Position numbers and translations under genes: made by a program. This document shows positions 11,793-26,700 of a DNA stretch of 64,000 nucleotides, piece after piece (position 1 is the first letter of the stretch; every line of letters starts with the position of its first letter). The notes under the pieces were generated by a model. That model saw nothing but the letters and a program-made list of their open reading frames with translations, was not told where the DNA came from and searched no databases. The DNA comes from Amblyornis subalaris (lineage: Eukaryota > Chordata > Aves > Passeriformes > Ptilonorhynchidae). The stretch is from the NCBI GenBank assembly GCA_018881555.1, contig JACAXG010000025.1, forward strand, positions 8,873,899-8,937,898. The letters run 5' to 3'.

Positions 11793-14700
11793 CTGGAGGG
11801 CAGGTGAGATGCAAGGTAACGGGCACGGCCCCAAGGCCCCCGGCAAGGGTGTCCCCGGAAGGAAAGCAGGAGGGAAGAGCAAATGGCCTGGGGAAAAACC
11901 GTGGAGCAATTCCAACTCAGCGCGTCGAGCTTCGTTCCCAGGTGTGCAAAAAANCCCCGAACAACTGCACATCCAGCAAGAGCACCTGCAGCTCGATGCA
12001 CCAACCTCTGCCAGTCCCATGAGGGTTGGGCATCATTAGCGTTTTAAAACTCTCTATTGTCAGCCATTTACAGCAATTTTGCCCATCNGGGTCCATTGGT
12101 TTCTGTTAAGTGGGAAGGAACCTGCCTGTTCCCATGGAATAAACCGGGCAAAACTCTAGCAAATAGCCCAGTTTTCATGCTATTAAAAATAGAAAACTCT
12201 CTCAAAACAAGCACTATCAAAGACCTAATCAGTGCAGCACAAGGGCCTGAGGTGCCTGTAAGATCATGGATTTAGAAGGTTTTACAGGACTCCTGATTTG
12301 CATGAGGAGATGTGTATCAGCCACACAGTCCCAAGCTTCTGGCATGCTGCTCACAGGCCATTTTTAATGGATGCTTCTATGAAGTCTGGCTTCAGAGGGT
12401 TATACATCATTCTGTGGTTATGCATCACACCCCTACTCATTTTATGTTGCTACAATCCAGTGTCAGGGATTTTCTCCTTGAGAAAGCCAAGACCATACTT
12501 TGGTTGCTTGCTTAGCCGCCGATTTAATCCTACTCTTTGTTAGGGCTGGCCAGCACTGCCCGGAGCTGCCAGTTAGCAAGGAGGATTAACCTTATTCCAA
12601 GGAAATGAGACCCCTTCCTAGGCCTCAGGGAGGAATGCTTTCTCTCTGGGGACATTTGGGGGTCACCTCAAGCTCTNACTGCCTGCACTGGCCCTCATAT
12701 CAAGGAGTGATGTGCAGATGAAGACACAGCAGCCACCCCCGGCAGGAGAGCTGCACCCCCAGGAAACCTCCCTTGACCCCCTCCCATTCCCAAGGCCTGA
12801 AGCAATTAGGATAGGAGCTCAAATTACAGAGGAGAAGGAGATCAGAAAGCAAGCTAAGGGGATCAGGGTAATCCTGCTCCCTTTCACCCGCTGACACCCA
12901 CAGCCCCAGGACTAAGCCTTGGCAGATTAGGGTCCAGCGCCAGCATTATCCTCTTTGGGGAAACTTTCTTAGCAGGAGTCAAATCTNGATCCACACGGAA
13001 GCAATGGGGCAGAAAGCAGCTGAACAAGAGGGGATGGAGGAACACGACCCCCATGATCCTGTGGCACAACTGCCTGTGCAGGCACCTTGACACTCAGGGT
13101 GCCCCTAAAATAGGAGCAGCGCCAGTGCCAGCTCCCTGCTGCACTCACTGCCAGACCCTTTACAGCACCAGCTGCAGTGGCTGGAGTGACCCCCCTGCTC
13201 CTGCCAAAGGTGGGAGCCCAGGATCAACCACCAGATTCACTCCACTTCCTCAGGGGCTCAGGTTTTGCTGTAGGAACAAGAAGCTACAGGGATCCCTTTT
13301 ACCCACCCATCCAAGACCCAGCAAATTCAGTTAAAAAGCAGGGCCACCTCCCTTTTTAACACCTCACATGATCCTTTTTTGGTGAGGTAAAACTCCAGCT
13401 ACTGTTGACTCTTTCACACTATTTTTGTACACCACAGCACTGAGAGCTCTGGTATGTTTGCAGAGTCACTCTTCTCAAATAAGGCAATCAGGCTGCTAAC
13501 AAATCCACACCCATGGCCTCAGACAGAAAAAGTCTGAAGAAAAGGCAGGAGGTTCCCCACTGGCCTGAGCCCTCCTGCCCTAGCTCTGCAGCCCAGCAAC
13601 CCATTTATCTGCATCAATACTGAATTTAAACAAGCAAAGCTTAACTTTTCTGCTTTTTAAAAAGCACACGATGGATTATGCCATGTTAACATTAAGGGGC
13701 AAACTATAATTTCAGTTGGTGCTGCCATCCAGTAACCCCAGGAACTGAACACATGAGAAGAAGGTTACTACCCATGGAATTTCACAGGTGAGAGTGTGAT
13801 GTGCATATCTATGATTACTGAAAAACAGCCCATTTTTGACTATTGCATCCTGTTGCCTGATCAGGACCCTTAGCTCAGTGCTGTAGACAAGATGCCTGTA
13901 TTCTCTGTTTCCTCACAGCTCACCTCGGACTGACCTACACCACAACTACTTCCAGCAGAGCCACTCTCTGTGGGTTTCTGTATCATCATGGCACGGCATG
14001 AGGACAGCAGAGGAAAATGAGCAAAACTGTATTTTATTGCCCAGGACCCCCCAGCTGAGGGAAGTGGGTGAAACATCCTCTCCAGGGAACAGACTGAAAG
14101 GCAGACTCACCGTATCTCCGATTTTGAGATCCCCGCACTTCCTGAGCCCGGGATAGGACAACCCATCCTGGCAGGTGGCAGTGAAGGTCAAGCCAATGTC
14201 CTCAGGGCTGTCCCAGACTGTGAGCTCCACCTTGGACCGAATACTCTAGAAACACAATGGGAAAGCAAATCATCAGGCTNCCAAAGATGGGTGGGTTTCT
14301 TCTGCTTTAGTCTCTTCTCCTGGTGTTTCCAGAGGGTGGGTAGGACATCTCTGCACCTATATGAAAAAAATCACCCCTGCACACACATTGACTTTTGAGC
14401 TTGACTCAACCAGCCCAGAAGACTTCTGATGATCACAACTAGACTCATGGGGAGCTGCCTACAACCCCTGCAGGTGGCTTATGCCCTCTGGGATGGGTGT
14501 GATGAACACCNTAGCCAGTACTGAAAACCTATGGATGCACAAGAAAAAGAAGAAAACATTCTTGACCACAAACAGAGTATATCTGAGTTGAAGGTCAGAG
14601 CTTTGTGTGCACATCNGCACCTCCCCCCTCTCCAGTCCCTTTGTGAAGTGCAAAGCCTGATTCTCCATTGGCAGTTGTCCTACAATGTCTGTTGTACAGC

Positions 14701-17700
14701 ACAGAGAAGGTGTAAAACTGCACTAACTCTGTCCTGCTTTCTTCATTTCACCCAGCTGGTCAGAAAAATATATTCTCCCTCTTAGGAGAAAATGCCAAAC
14801 AAAAAGCACCCTTTCATAAGTGTCAGCTGGAAACAGCACCATGGGAAAAATAAATGAAAACTCTCTTTCTTTGCAAAACTTTTCATAGTGAGGAGCGTTT
14901 TCCATCTGCGAGGTTTTGGTGTNCTCCTACCCCCTTTCTTCTGCTTCTCATCTGTCTGCCCTGCTGCACACACAGACTTTTTAAGTCATAACAAAATGAA
15001 GTTTATAAGCATTAATTCGGAATGACATTGTTTTGTTTAATTCTTCCAATGGCTGGAACTGATTTTTATACAAGTGGTGTCCAAAAACGACGAAGTTTTC
15101 AAAATGGAGCTTTTTGTACAAATATGCTTATTATCCAAAGCCAGCTTCCAACTCCATCCCTCTTCCCCTTGTCCCCAACCCTCACCAGTGAGGCCAGATT
15201 AAGGAAAAGTGCTAATTCAGACCTCTTGCCAGTACATGTGATGACAAAACCAGGGTTCACACGCCAGCAAAGAGCCAACACTTTTGGAAATGGACTGGAA
15301 AGAAATGAGCTTTGGCCAGGTGAATCTAAACAGTCCTTGAGGAAAGAAAGGAATAATTTCCCATCTCTCTGCTGTAACACAGAAGCCACTCACGGGGAAG
15401 CAACTCGGACCATATGGAGCATCCATTGCCTGGGGGCTTTAATGCTGCATGTGCTGATAAATCCAAGAATACTTATCTATCTTATCTATAAGGATACTGC
15501 TCTGCCCCAAACCACCCTGTAGAAATTAGCTGCCACACTGACATGCTTTCCTGCCTTCTTTTCCAGNGCATCTCATCTGGGGCATGGCAGAAAACAGGAT
15601 ACCAGGCCAGGCCTCAGTATGACCTTGCATGGGCTCTTCCTATGTTCCTACACAGATGCCAAGTTCTCTAATTAGCCCTATATAGTCATGCTGTTACCCT
15701 AATTGCAGTGCCATTATTATCAGCTCCTTTGCACTGTTACACAGCAGTGACAGCACCACAGCCACCATGGAGGGCAACTGGTGGTTGCAACAAGAAACAC
15801 ACCCAAGACCCACCTGGATTTGGTTTAGGAAAGTGCTTTTTAAACCAGTGTCCTATTTGCTCTCTTTGGTCCAAACCCAGTCTGGTGTCTGGGCACAGCC
15901 CCCCGTGAGCCTTTCCATCTTCTAGGTATGTTGAGATTTGGGGGAAGGGCAGGAAGAAAGTAGTCCCTGTTCTCTTTTGCTTCACACTTTGTGGGATGAG
16001 GGAGAGGGAACAGCACACTGGGCAGAAAAAAAGAGAGATGGAAGACAAAGAGATGGGGAAGAGGAATCTTGAAGGTAACGTAAGCCCTGAGCAAGTCTGA
16101 TGTGCACATCGGTAGAGGAAAGCAGACGAGAGAGGACCAGAGATGGACCAAGCACTGATGGGGAGAGACTGAGCCCAGGGCCAGAACATCAGCCACTGCC
16201 ACCCCACAGGAGAAGACAGTCCCTATTGCAGATGAAGGATTTCTCCAGGCTCAGAATTTCCTTTACTCAAGGAACAAAAAAAGGTTCACTCCCGCTTGGG
16301 AAATGGAATTTTAGCCTTCTCCCTCAGTGAGAATTTCCTCCGTCATTTCAGGAAAACAACAAAGCTACCAGGAGGAGACGGGCTGGGCGGGTGCCAGGTT
16401 CCCGGCGGCCCCGGTATGCCCGCGGCACAGGCAGGAGCTGCCAGCTCCCGGCAGCATGCCCAGGGGTCCCAGCCCACCACCCAGCTGAACAGGCAAGAAA
16501 CTAACCCCAGTCTTAACAGTCGATCATCCCACAGNGCTCAATCCATGGGGCACCTTGGTCTAAGCATCCTGGTGGTTTCCAGCCAGCCGCGCTGGAAAGC
16601 TCACAAGCTAGAAGAAGGAGGGAGCAGTGGTGCAGACATCAGACTCCCAATGGTTTTCATCAGATTATACCTATCTGCAAAGGTTTGAGNGGTGGTGAAA
16701 TGGAGGCACACATGCATGTTACAGCTGTGAAACCAAGGCTAAGGGAGGTTTTNATGTGATGGCACTGAGACCCCACACAAAGCCAACGTGGAGTAAACAT
16801 TCATTTCTTTCTTCCCAGACAAGCATCTTAGCCACAGACCCTCCTTCTTCAAGGGGACAAACTGGGACAGCTGGGATTTTGTTTTGNAGTATCTCCGGGG
16901 TCTCATTAGCAGCATTAGCTGTTCATTGCCTTTCCTCAGAGGGTGAAGCTTTGGGAAGCACTTTTCCCAAGGGCATAACCAAATGCTGCTTTAACTGCAG
17001 GGAGCTAGGGGAAGTGAAGAACTATACAGGTCATGCAAAGTACAGCACAATCCTACATGGANTCTGGATGTATAAACTCCTCCAAAGAAGTCCTTCCTGA
17101 CTCCTTGCACTAATGAGCATAGTACCAAGAAGGGCTTGCAGCCATTGAAAGCTGTGTCCATGGGTCCCCTGCATGAACAACCCTACCTGAGGGCTAACCT
17201 GTTGTGGGGTCAGAGCTCCATGCCCAGCACCTAACCAGCAATATCCTTACAGGATGATGAAGACTTGACCCATAAGAATTCAGGGAGAAGAAATGTTGAC
17301 AGAAATGCTGACACTAACTACCCAACAAACACAATTTAGCTGCTTCTAATTGATCTGCTCCCCTGATCTCCATGGAGATGGACAACATCAGGTCAGCAGT
17401 ACAACTCCAGGTCCCTTGCTGTCTTCCATGGACTTCACTGTTGCAGGGCAGGCTGCACTGGCAATGCCACATGGGCAGGGCTCCTTTGGGAGCCAAGAGA
17501 CATGGTGATGCTCACAGGGTGCTGAAGACCAANTCGTGCTGCACAGAGAGCAATGCAAGGATGCAACCTTATCTGGGTCTGGTCTCATCTTTGGGAGGCC
17601 TCTGAACAACAGATAACAAAGAAATATTCTATTTTACCTACTGGTAGAGTGCTCTGAGAGAGAACTGTTTCAGATGGGGGTTGTGTTTTGTGGGTAATTC

Positions 17701-20700
17701 TGCACACAAGAGACATGAGGTGAAATTCCTGCTGTCCCGCAGACTCTCTTGGGTATTCCCATGCTCCTNCTCCTCCTCACACACCTTGTTTCCCTCTCAG
17801 GGCGGACAGCCCAGCTCCAGCAGCTTGTGGAGGACTGGGGAGGGAGACAGCCGAGCCGGGTGGAGCTCACAGGGGGGAAGCTGAGCTGGCCATGCTCTTG
17901 GCACTCCTCACTTCAGCAGCTGTGGTATTAAAATGCACTTACGTTGTAGGCTTTGACGATCAGCTCGATGATGTTCTTGGAGTCTTTGTGCAAAATCTCC
18001 ACTGTTGTTCCAGGAATCAAGGCGGTAAAATTCTTTAAAAAAGAAAACAAAAAAAAAAAAAGAAAAGAAAACAAATGAAAACACTGAGATGCAGAGAGGA
18101 AGGCAGAGGNTGAGGAGGGACTGACCCCATGCCAGGAACACTGGCCACACATGCTGCCCCATCACCCAGTGGTGTGCATAGCATGGTTTGGCTCCCATTA
18201 ACGTGGAGCTTTCACAAGTGAAGCATTGCTAACGAGGCATGTCAAATATTAAACAAAGCTCATGGCCACGGGACACGGACAAACAGACCTGGGGCTGCTG
18301 CAGGAGGGGGTAAGACCCAGCCGCTGTGCACTCGGGAAAGCTGGCACTGTGGGGAGGGAGGTGTGGCTGTCCCGACTTCCCTCCCAACCCTGAGCATCCC
18401 CGGGAGATGGGGTGGAGAACGAGCCCAGCCCTCCGCTCTCCCTGGGCAAACAGCAGCATCCCGACCTTAGCAACACGGCTGCTTGTTGTTCCTGCTTGAG
18501 CCTCCAGGGCCTTGCAGAGGTTTCCAAAACCAACCCCGCCTGAAACACCACCCCTGAATCCACAGAGGAGCAAAACCCCGTGGGGCAGCTCTAGACACAG
18601 GCTGGTCCTTGTGCCTCGGGTCAACTTTCCTTTTGGAGGGGAGAGCGGGAATGGCAGGAGAGTTCAAATTGTGTGTGGCACNTCAGGGCCCTGGACTCCG
18701 TGATGGAAAAACACAGCTGGGCAGAAACACTGTGCATGATTAGGTAATGGGATTAAGTCACTGCAGAATGGGCTGAGCAGGTCTCTGCTCTCTGGCATGC
18801 TGCACGCTGGCAGCCGTCCGAACATCCAGATTAACATGGAGTCTATTTTAGGTCTTCACATGCTCACTCACACATACATATCTGTTTGCTCTAAGCAGCT
18901 TTAGTGCTTTTTGCTGAAAGGACCAGCAGGGCTGAGCCTTGCCTGCCTGCACTGGGCAGCCTGTGGGCACGTGTGTGCACCTTTATCACTACACACGTGT
19001 TTACCACTGTGCACACACANGTCTTTGTGGCTGCCTCCACTTCCCAAGGCCTCAAGAGGTATTTCAGTCCCCCTCCCAGCCTGGGCACCTCAGCAGCACC
19101 TACCTTGTACAGGATGTAATGACTTTTTGTAACGGCAAAAATCAGGTGGATGTTGTTTTCAGCAAGTTTCTCCCCAAGAAGTGCCAGGGAAGGATAATCC
19201 TAGGTGCCAAAAAAAAGGGCAGAAAGACTGGTGGGTAACACAAAGACTAACTTCATTGCTCTTCTCCCAATAGCAAAATTCATTCCAGACACATGGCATG
19301 TTTTGTTGTGGGATGAAGCACAATCCCAACTGCAATAGTAGTAATCTGTTACATATTTCTGCTGCACCCTTCACTAGGATATATGACTGACAACATCACT
19401 AGCAACACCTGGAACACTGGGTTTATTTCTTTCCCCTCTCTACTTTGCCATCAGCAGATGCCCATGAGCTACTGGCTGCTACCTCAAGGGCTGCAAGGCA
19501 GGGAGATCTAAAACTGCAGAAAAGTGGAAATGTATGATTTTTTTTCTCCCAAAGTGGAAACATCCATTGCCTGCTCCTTCTGCATACTGGGACCATAAAG
19601 AGATTACAATAAACTCTTTAATTCTGCAGATTTCCCAGACACAGAGGATGGCAGGGTGACACTGCTCTAGATATCTATAAGCAACAAAATAACGAACCAG
19701 GGCTCAGTTTCAAGAGACCAGCTTGAGTTTAAAACCCTCGCCTGCTTCTGAAGTGCTGCCCTTGGAAAAAAACCATCACTTACTTGCAGACTGGAGGGCT
19801 GATTGAGAGCCTCTGAGACTCAAACATGGAAACACCAAGGCAGCATCCCCATGCCAGCTCCCCAGCATTAACTCCATGTCAGTTTGGGGACTGTGCTCCC
19901 TTATGTATATATCCACTTGCTGGGATTGCACAGGTGGGTGGAATGGGGATTCTACTGCAGAGCGCAGCTTCTGGCCATAACACAGCCACCCAGATCCCCC
20001 TCCCCTTACAGGGTGACATCCATTCAGGAACAAAAATTATAATTAGTGTTTGTGATCTCCTGAGTAAAGCACCATTGTGCAGAAGGATGTGATTATGAGG
20101 TGGCAGGCAAGTGCTCCTTCATACCAGAAGTTTCCTCCACTGAGTTAAATTTTTAAAAAGGGCTAGTTTGCCTGTTTATTACTAAGACCTATGTTAATGT
20201 TGTGCTGAAAGGCTGCGAATAAGAGGAGCATTCTGTTGTACTTGCTAGTGTAGCCACATCAAGGTAGATACAGCCTCCTCAGGAAGAGGCTGACAGTCCA
20301 CTGGACATTTTAGAAAAGGGATGACATATCCTGTGTTTCCTCTACACTTTGCTGGCAAAATATAATGCTCTTCAGGACACCAAGTTACTTTTCCCTCCCT
20401 TGCAATGAGCCCTGAAAGAACTTGCTAAGTCCCTAACTTGTTTTTGCACATAATAGAAGTATTTAGTGTGGGGGGATGCCTAAAGGAACAGNAAATTTTA
20501 TTCGCAGATTGCAGGAGTTGGGTGAAATCAAGCACTGCATTTGCCAAAAGCTGCTGGAGTGGGAGTTGGCTGGTCTCCAGAGAGGTCCACCAACACCCTG
20601 AGGTCTCTAAGGGTTGGCCCCGTGTCCCGCTCACCAGCTGGCTGGACGCGCTGTACTCATTGGCTTCATTCAGGTGGCACTGGCCATCGTGGGGCTGCAC

Positions 20701-23700
20701 CAGCCCCCCCAGCTTCCCATCCAGGGCTATGTGGGGCACGTCATCCGTCGTGAAGACCAGCAGGTGAGACGCCTCCTTACGCCAGCCGATCTTCTCCTGG
20801 GAGAAAGCAAACCCCGTGAGACAGCCGGCCTGCCCCTGCCAATGCACGCTTCACCCCTCACCCTGCACATGGTCCCAGCCACGTGCCTGGCCAGCAGCAG
20901 ACCCATTAGCACTAATTAGGAGAGTACCACGCTCCTGTCCACCCATCTCTGGTAAGAAAACAAAATGTCAGGAGCCCATCCAGCATTTCCCAGCATCTCC
21001 TTCCAGCACACTTACTTTAAAAGGCACGAGGAGGTATGCGGACTGTCCACCAGACCTTCTCTACCCAGATCCAACAGTAAGAATTTCAGCTGCTTTTACA
21101 GCCAAAGGAGACCTGCCAACTTCCTCCACACACATTTAATCTGACCTTGTTTCCTCAGCTCTGTGGAGCAGCCAAGGCAACGGCAAGAGCTGCAATATCC
21201 CTGCTCAGCATTTTCAGTACTGCCTGCCCATAAAGGCTGTTTCTCAGCTGTGANAGATGAAGTGAGGTCCCTGCTCGAGGGGGCTGCCTTTGGCACACCC
21301 ACATTCATGCACAGGCACTCTGCCCTGGTCCCCTTCTGCACACATCTCCTGGAAGCCATGGTGTCTCCAAGCCTCTGCCATTTCATTGTACACCTCTACA
21401 CACGCCCCGAACAGCTCCGTGCCCCTGCACCATAACCTAGAAGAGTAGGGATACATACAGCCAGAGCAGAGCAGGGACCTCTGGCATTGGTGCTGGCACT
21501 AATCCACACACAACCACCCTGCACAGCTCTGCTCTGAGCAACTTCTGCCTATTTAAAAACATGGTAATGCCAAGACATGCTGTAGTGGTCCCTACGAGAG
21601 CACTGAGGTGTCAAGCACAGCACATGAAGTATCNTCTGAGCCCTTCTTGATCCCTCTGTGCAAGGACCAGACATTATCACCTTCTTTGCATGGAGAGAGA
21701 TGCAGGGACAGATTTTTTTCAGGTAAAGGGATAAGATTGAGANCACAAACATTTCCCTCCCATGGAGCTTCCCCAGGTTTCCAACTTTTCATCAGCCCAA
21801 GAGGCAGATCTGTGCCTACAACAGCACACTGAAGCACTTTGTTGCAATGGAACTGGAAGGAAACTGAGGTGCCCAAAGGAAATTTTTTGCAAACCACAGC
21901 ACTGCAGCAAACTCTGCTGCCAGCTCATTGCCAGGTCAGGTGGGCTGGGGTCTTGCTGCCAACCATGGCAGGGAGATCCTGACATGTCACAGACAGGAGC
22001 CAGAAAGCCCCATCACCTGGAGCTTCCCCTTGGGCTGGCAACCCTGCCCATCTGCCAGCAAAGACGCAGCCCCACACCTTCCCTCCCCACACACTTCCAG
22101 CATCCCNCTCCCTCCAGACCCTGGCTCAGAGCAACACCACACAAATCCTTTGAGAAGGCACAAGGGAAAAGCTAGTAAAAGGTTAGTGATGGGAATACGG
22201 TGCAGACGGAGACACCCAGCTCCTCCAGAGTTACTGCTCAGCTTCCTTAGCAAAACCCAAGCTCTGCCCTGTTTATAATGAAGTGCTGGCCCTTCCTGTG
22301 GAAAGCACCGNCGTGGGCAGGGCAGGAGGGCAGAGCAGGCAGAAGGGTGCAGAATCACGTCTGCCAGCGCAATTTTCGCCTCCAAATGTGAGTCATAGCC
22401 CAAAGCCTGCTGATCTTTCCNATAAATATAACTCTTGCTTCAGGGACACTATTCCAGAGTAGATTCCTTTTTCCTCCCTATTTCAGAAGGTGTTTTTTCT
22501 TTAATGACATTTTAAAGACCCACACGATGCATATAAGGCCATAGGAAGAAATCTTTGGCAACACATCCTTTATCATGCANCAGCACATTACAGTCCAGCT
22601 CAGGAAGCAATGATGACTTTTTGCTCTGGGAAGCAGAATTCATTCCACTGAAGTTACCCCACTGGACAAAAGACTAAAACGTCATGCCAAAATGTAACTT
22701 CTTAAGAACTCAACCCAAAAGTGATTACAGCTCTAATAATGCAAGGGGCAGTTTTCAGTCTACTCAGCCACCGGACAGAAGCCCATCCAGTTCACTTTTC
22801 TTTGAGTACCCAAAGCTGATTTCTTTTTAAAANATTAAGGCCAAGAAACTCCCAAAGAGATTAGAAGGATTAATCTGAGTTTCATTTCCTTAGAAATATG
22901 CTGCACACAAAGAGAAGGAGCTGCATTCAAGCAGCAGTTATGAAGTCAGGGGTGCTGGTGCTGGTGACCTGCCTGCTAAGCCCACCTTTAAATCTTGGGT
23001 GAAGCATTCCTTTGANGACAAACTCTCTGTGCCTCCAACATGATTTCCCACATCAACTACATCAAAACTGCTGTGGCTGCTCAGTTCAGGAACTCACTTC
23101 CAAAAAGCAATGAGCACCCCCAGTTTCAGTGCCAATATCCAGGCACTGAAAACATTTGATGCCTCAGAGTGTCGGACCAGGGTGTCTCGGATGGGCTGGC
23201 TGAGCCAGTGCTGATGCCCCACCAGAAGAGCTGTAGAGCCATGAAAAAAGCCCCCCAAGGAGGCTGGCATGCCAAGGAGCATCTCACAGTGCCTCTGCCA
23301 GCGGCTTCCAGGCGCTGGAAAATACAGCTCTCCAGTATGCAATTTCCACTGAGAAACCCAGAGCAGCACTCTGCTCTGCTTAAAGCAAATAACCAAGGAG
23401 GCTCTCATTTATTTTTATTGGATGGGGATTGCTGAACAAAAAAACCTGCACTGATGCCTGCCCCCTCATCTGGTTTTTGATCTTTATGGGATATAAAGGA
23501 TTTTGAAAGCAGGGGTGGGACTGGACCCAAAGCAGAGTAANGCGTTTCCACAGGGCTGAGCATGCAACAGATCCTGCCCCTGCTTACTCCTACGACCAGC
23601 TGCAGTGGCCTCCCATACCCTGTATGCTTCTCACTCCACACAGCCAACAGTGACTGGCGAAACTGCCACAGCTGTCTCAGCACAGCTTTCCAAATACTAT

Positions 23701-26700
23701 TGAAAAGGCTGCAAAACTTGTATTTCCATGCCTGAATAAATATCTAAATTTATACTTTGGGCACTGAATAAAATCCTTTCAATTGCCAAGACTNAACTGC
23801 CAAGAGACCCCCCTGGATTCATCGATTTGTCTAAAACCTCACCAGTTTCTCAGGTGCAGACGTTTTTGGAAGCAAGAAACGGATACAGGTGCAAGGCAAG
23901 TATGCCTTAGGGATTAAAAGCCAAAACCTCCTTAGTTTGGTGTTGATCTGAAAGGCACCTCAGTGTCTCCCAGATGTCTTGGCTATCTCCACGTACCAGT
24001 GTCTAGGAAGCACCAACCAAAACATTTCAAAAGACACTTTATTTTCAACTCCAGCATTATCTCCTTCCTGCATCTTAGCATATAAGATCTGAAACTTACA
24101 CATACCACTGAGCCATATGAAGCTTGCACTTAGAGAATGGCAAAACCCCAAAATACTGCAAATGGAAAATGTAATTATGGAAGCCTGATTAATATTCCTG
24201 GCTTACTATTTTAGCATCAGAATAAAGGCTTATTGTCTCTGGCTCTTTCATTGCCTCCAGAATAACATTTACCATATCTTCATCTTTCAGAAAGGAGCCA
24301 AACCCTGGGCCTGCTCCTTAGTCTGTATTAGCTGTACAAACTTTCCCCACCTCCTTGGGTTGAAAACCAGGCCAAAAAATGATCCGAGTGCTACAGAGCT
24401 CTTAGGCAGCTCATGCAGAAGAAATGCTTGATATGCATTGCAGTATAAAAACACCTGGTCAACACAGTAGGGATTGTTTCTGACACCTCAGAAGGGGAGG
24501 AGAAGACCACGCTCAGACACCATGGCTTGGAGACAGCAAGGCTCTGCTATGCCATGAGCAGCTCTCCCAGGGACAATCCCCTTGATGCTGAGCACAAAGT
24601 ACTTCATGGTCCACACGCTGCATNACCCCAAGGCAGGGGAATTTCTGAGGTGATAACTACCCTGGAGAAAGCTGGAGCATGCCAGTGGAGATGCCAGTGA
24701 GATGCCATGGGGTCCCACAGTAGTGATGAGGAAACCCACCCCAGAAGTCACCAAGGTACCCGTATGCTGCTCTCCTTGCATGAGGGGGAAATAGTTCCTG
24801 AGTTAAAAGGAACTACTGCCTCTGCAGGGTTTCATCCCCATGATACTCCATTAGTCATCACTGAATGTAAAACACCATGCAAAGAGCATCCTCATCAGGA
24901 AGCAGCACTTCAGTTCCACCCTAGATGTCTGCAACCCTCACCTACCTCAGTGGTGCTGAGCCTCACCACAACCCACAGCCGCCGACCAGTCTGGGCCATC
25001 GCTCGGCGACCGCAAAAGGGAAATCAAGCACCAAGTTCCCATTTTGACTATGGGGCCAAACATCCTACTGTCAACCAGCTGCCCTGAAATGTTGGCTTTT
25101 CTAACTCTGGACAGACAGAGTCTTTGTTGCTTATGGCTACAATCAGAGGCAGCTGCTCTGTCCACAGCAAGGGACTGCCAAGGCAGCAGGAGTCATGGCG
25201 CAGCCAGTTCTCCTGCCTTGCACACCCGTCCCATGGACTTCCTTTCCCACACCCAATCTCCAGTAACTAAGTAACCGCTGTGGCTGCAGGAGTCCTCTAC
25301 CATGACGTGCCACATCATGCCAAGAGTCATGCATGTGCACATGCTCACCTTTGCTCACCCTTCCTAGAGGGAGCTCAGTCCTGAATTTAGAATGTGCCAG
25401 CATCTCAATACATCTTCTAAATTTAGAAGGGACGAGGCTGTGCACTCAAGAACAACAGACAAAGATTTTGGTCCTTGCCAACAGTCTGAGACTGGCATAA
25501 ATGTGCAGGAAATATGTTGCAGGTCTCCTGCCTNCCACCAACACCTCCAAAATGAGCCTTTGTGATACACACTGAAATATTGCTGCACCACAGGGAAGTG
25601 TAGTCCTGGTTTTGCAATAACATGGTGGAAGNGACTGCAAAAAACCACATGGTGAATGGCACAACTGAGTCACCATCCTGAGGTATCCCTATGAGAGCCA
25701 CCTCTCCAAAACTGAGAAGCACTTTATACCCACACAAGTAGTGGGAGCAGCACTGCAGTTGTGCCAACAACAATATCTGTGGGAAGATGACTGTTGGGTG
25801 CCATCAGATCCAATGGGACAGGTTCAGTCCTGCCAAGACCATAAAGCACAGTAAAGCCAACCCAGGCGAGGAAAGATCTGGTTTCCCACATGCCTGCATC
25901 CCATCACTCNCACAGACGATGCCTATCTCCTGGCTCCCATAATCCAGACCCAGAAGAAAACATGCCCAACCAAAAGGACTATGCAAGGCTGAAGCAAACA
26001 CAAAGAAAATTGCAGCAATAGGGGAAATAGCAAACAGAGCCATTTCTGGTGAACAGGGAAGCTCAGACACATGTCAGAGTAGAGCAAATACTTCCATTCA
26101 TGACAGACAAAGGGATATGGAGCAACCCAACTACTTGTTCCAGAAAGATCTTCAAGCAAGCATCTCCAAAAACCCTAAGGACATGGCTAACATGGCACCA
26201 AGCTGATGAACTCTGCTCCAGTTTTGCTGACAAAGAGGGAAGCAGGNTATCAGCACCCAGAGGTGAGATCATCCCCTCACACAAAGATAGAAAGTTTGAG
26301 CAGTAGGAACCAGCCTCAACATGGGTCACCTGTTGCAGGATGCATTTGACACACCCTGGAGAAACACACTGAGCTGACATGCAGTGCTGCTGCACACAAG
26401 TGTATGTGAACCTTAAAGGATTCTGTCCCAGGTCCTCAGGGTTCAGCACCACAAATCTAACTGTGTAATCAAATCTCAGTCCTAAATTTGCATTTGCAAA
26501 AGCTCTGTTTTTATCCCTCTAAACTAGAAAAAGCACTAACCTTTCTTCCTTGCCTGTTCATCTGCAAAACAAGAGCCTCTACTTTTCAAGGCATTTTTCA
26601 CAGTTTCTCCACAAAAAATTTAGTAGTTACTTCCAAGAAATGGCAAACTGAAGCTTTACCTTGGTCCAAGAAGAGAGCAAAAGAAACCTCCTCCTCTTTT

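Noticed and set aside
10946..11807. Plus-strand frames of 259, 93 and 112 codons near 11 kb
   Set aside because: They are antisense shadows of ITGB5 exon 10; the repetitive Arg/Cys product follows from the reverse complement of its cysteine-rich codons.
11319..12020. Minus-strand frame with a Met start running into exon 10
   Set aside because: The Met and the first 70-odd residues are intron 9. The CCCTCCAG acceptor and homology place the true exon start at 11792, and the tail past the donor is intronic.
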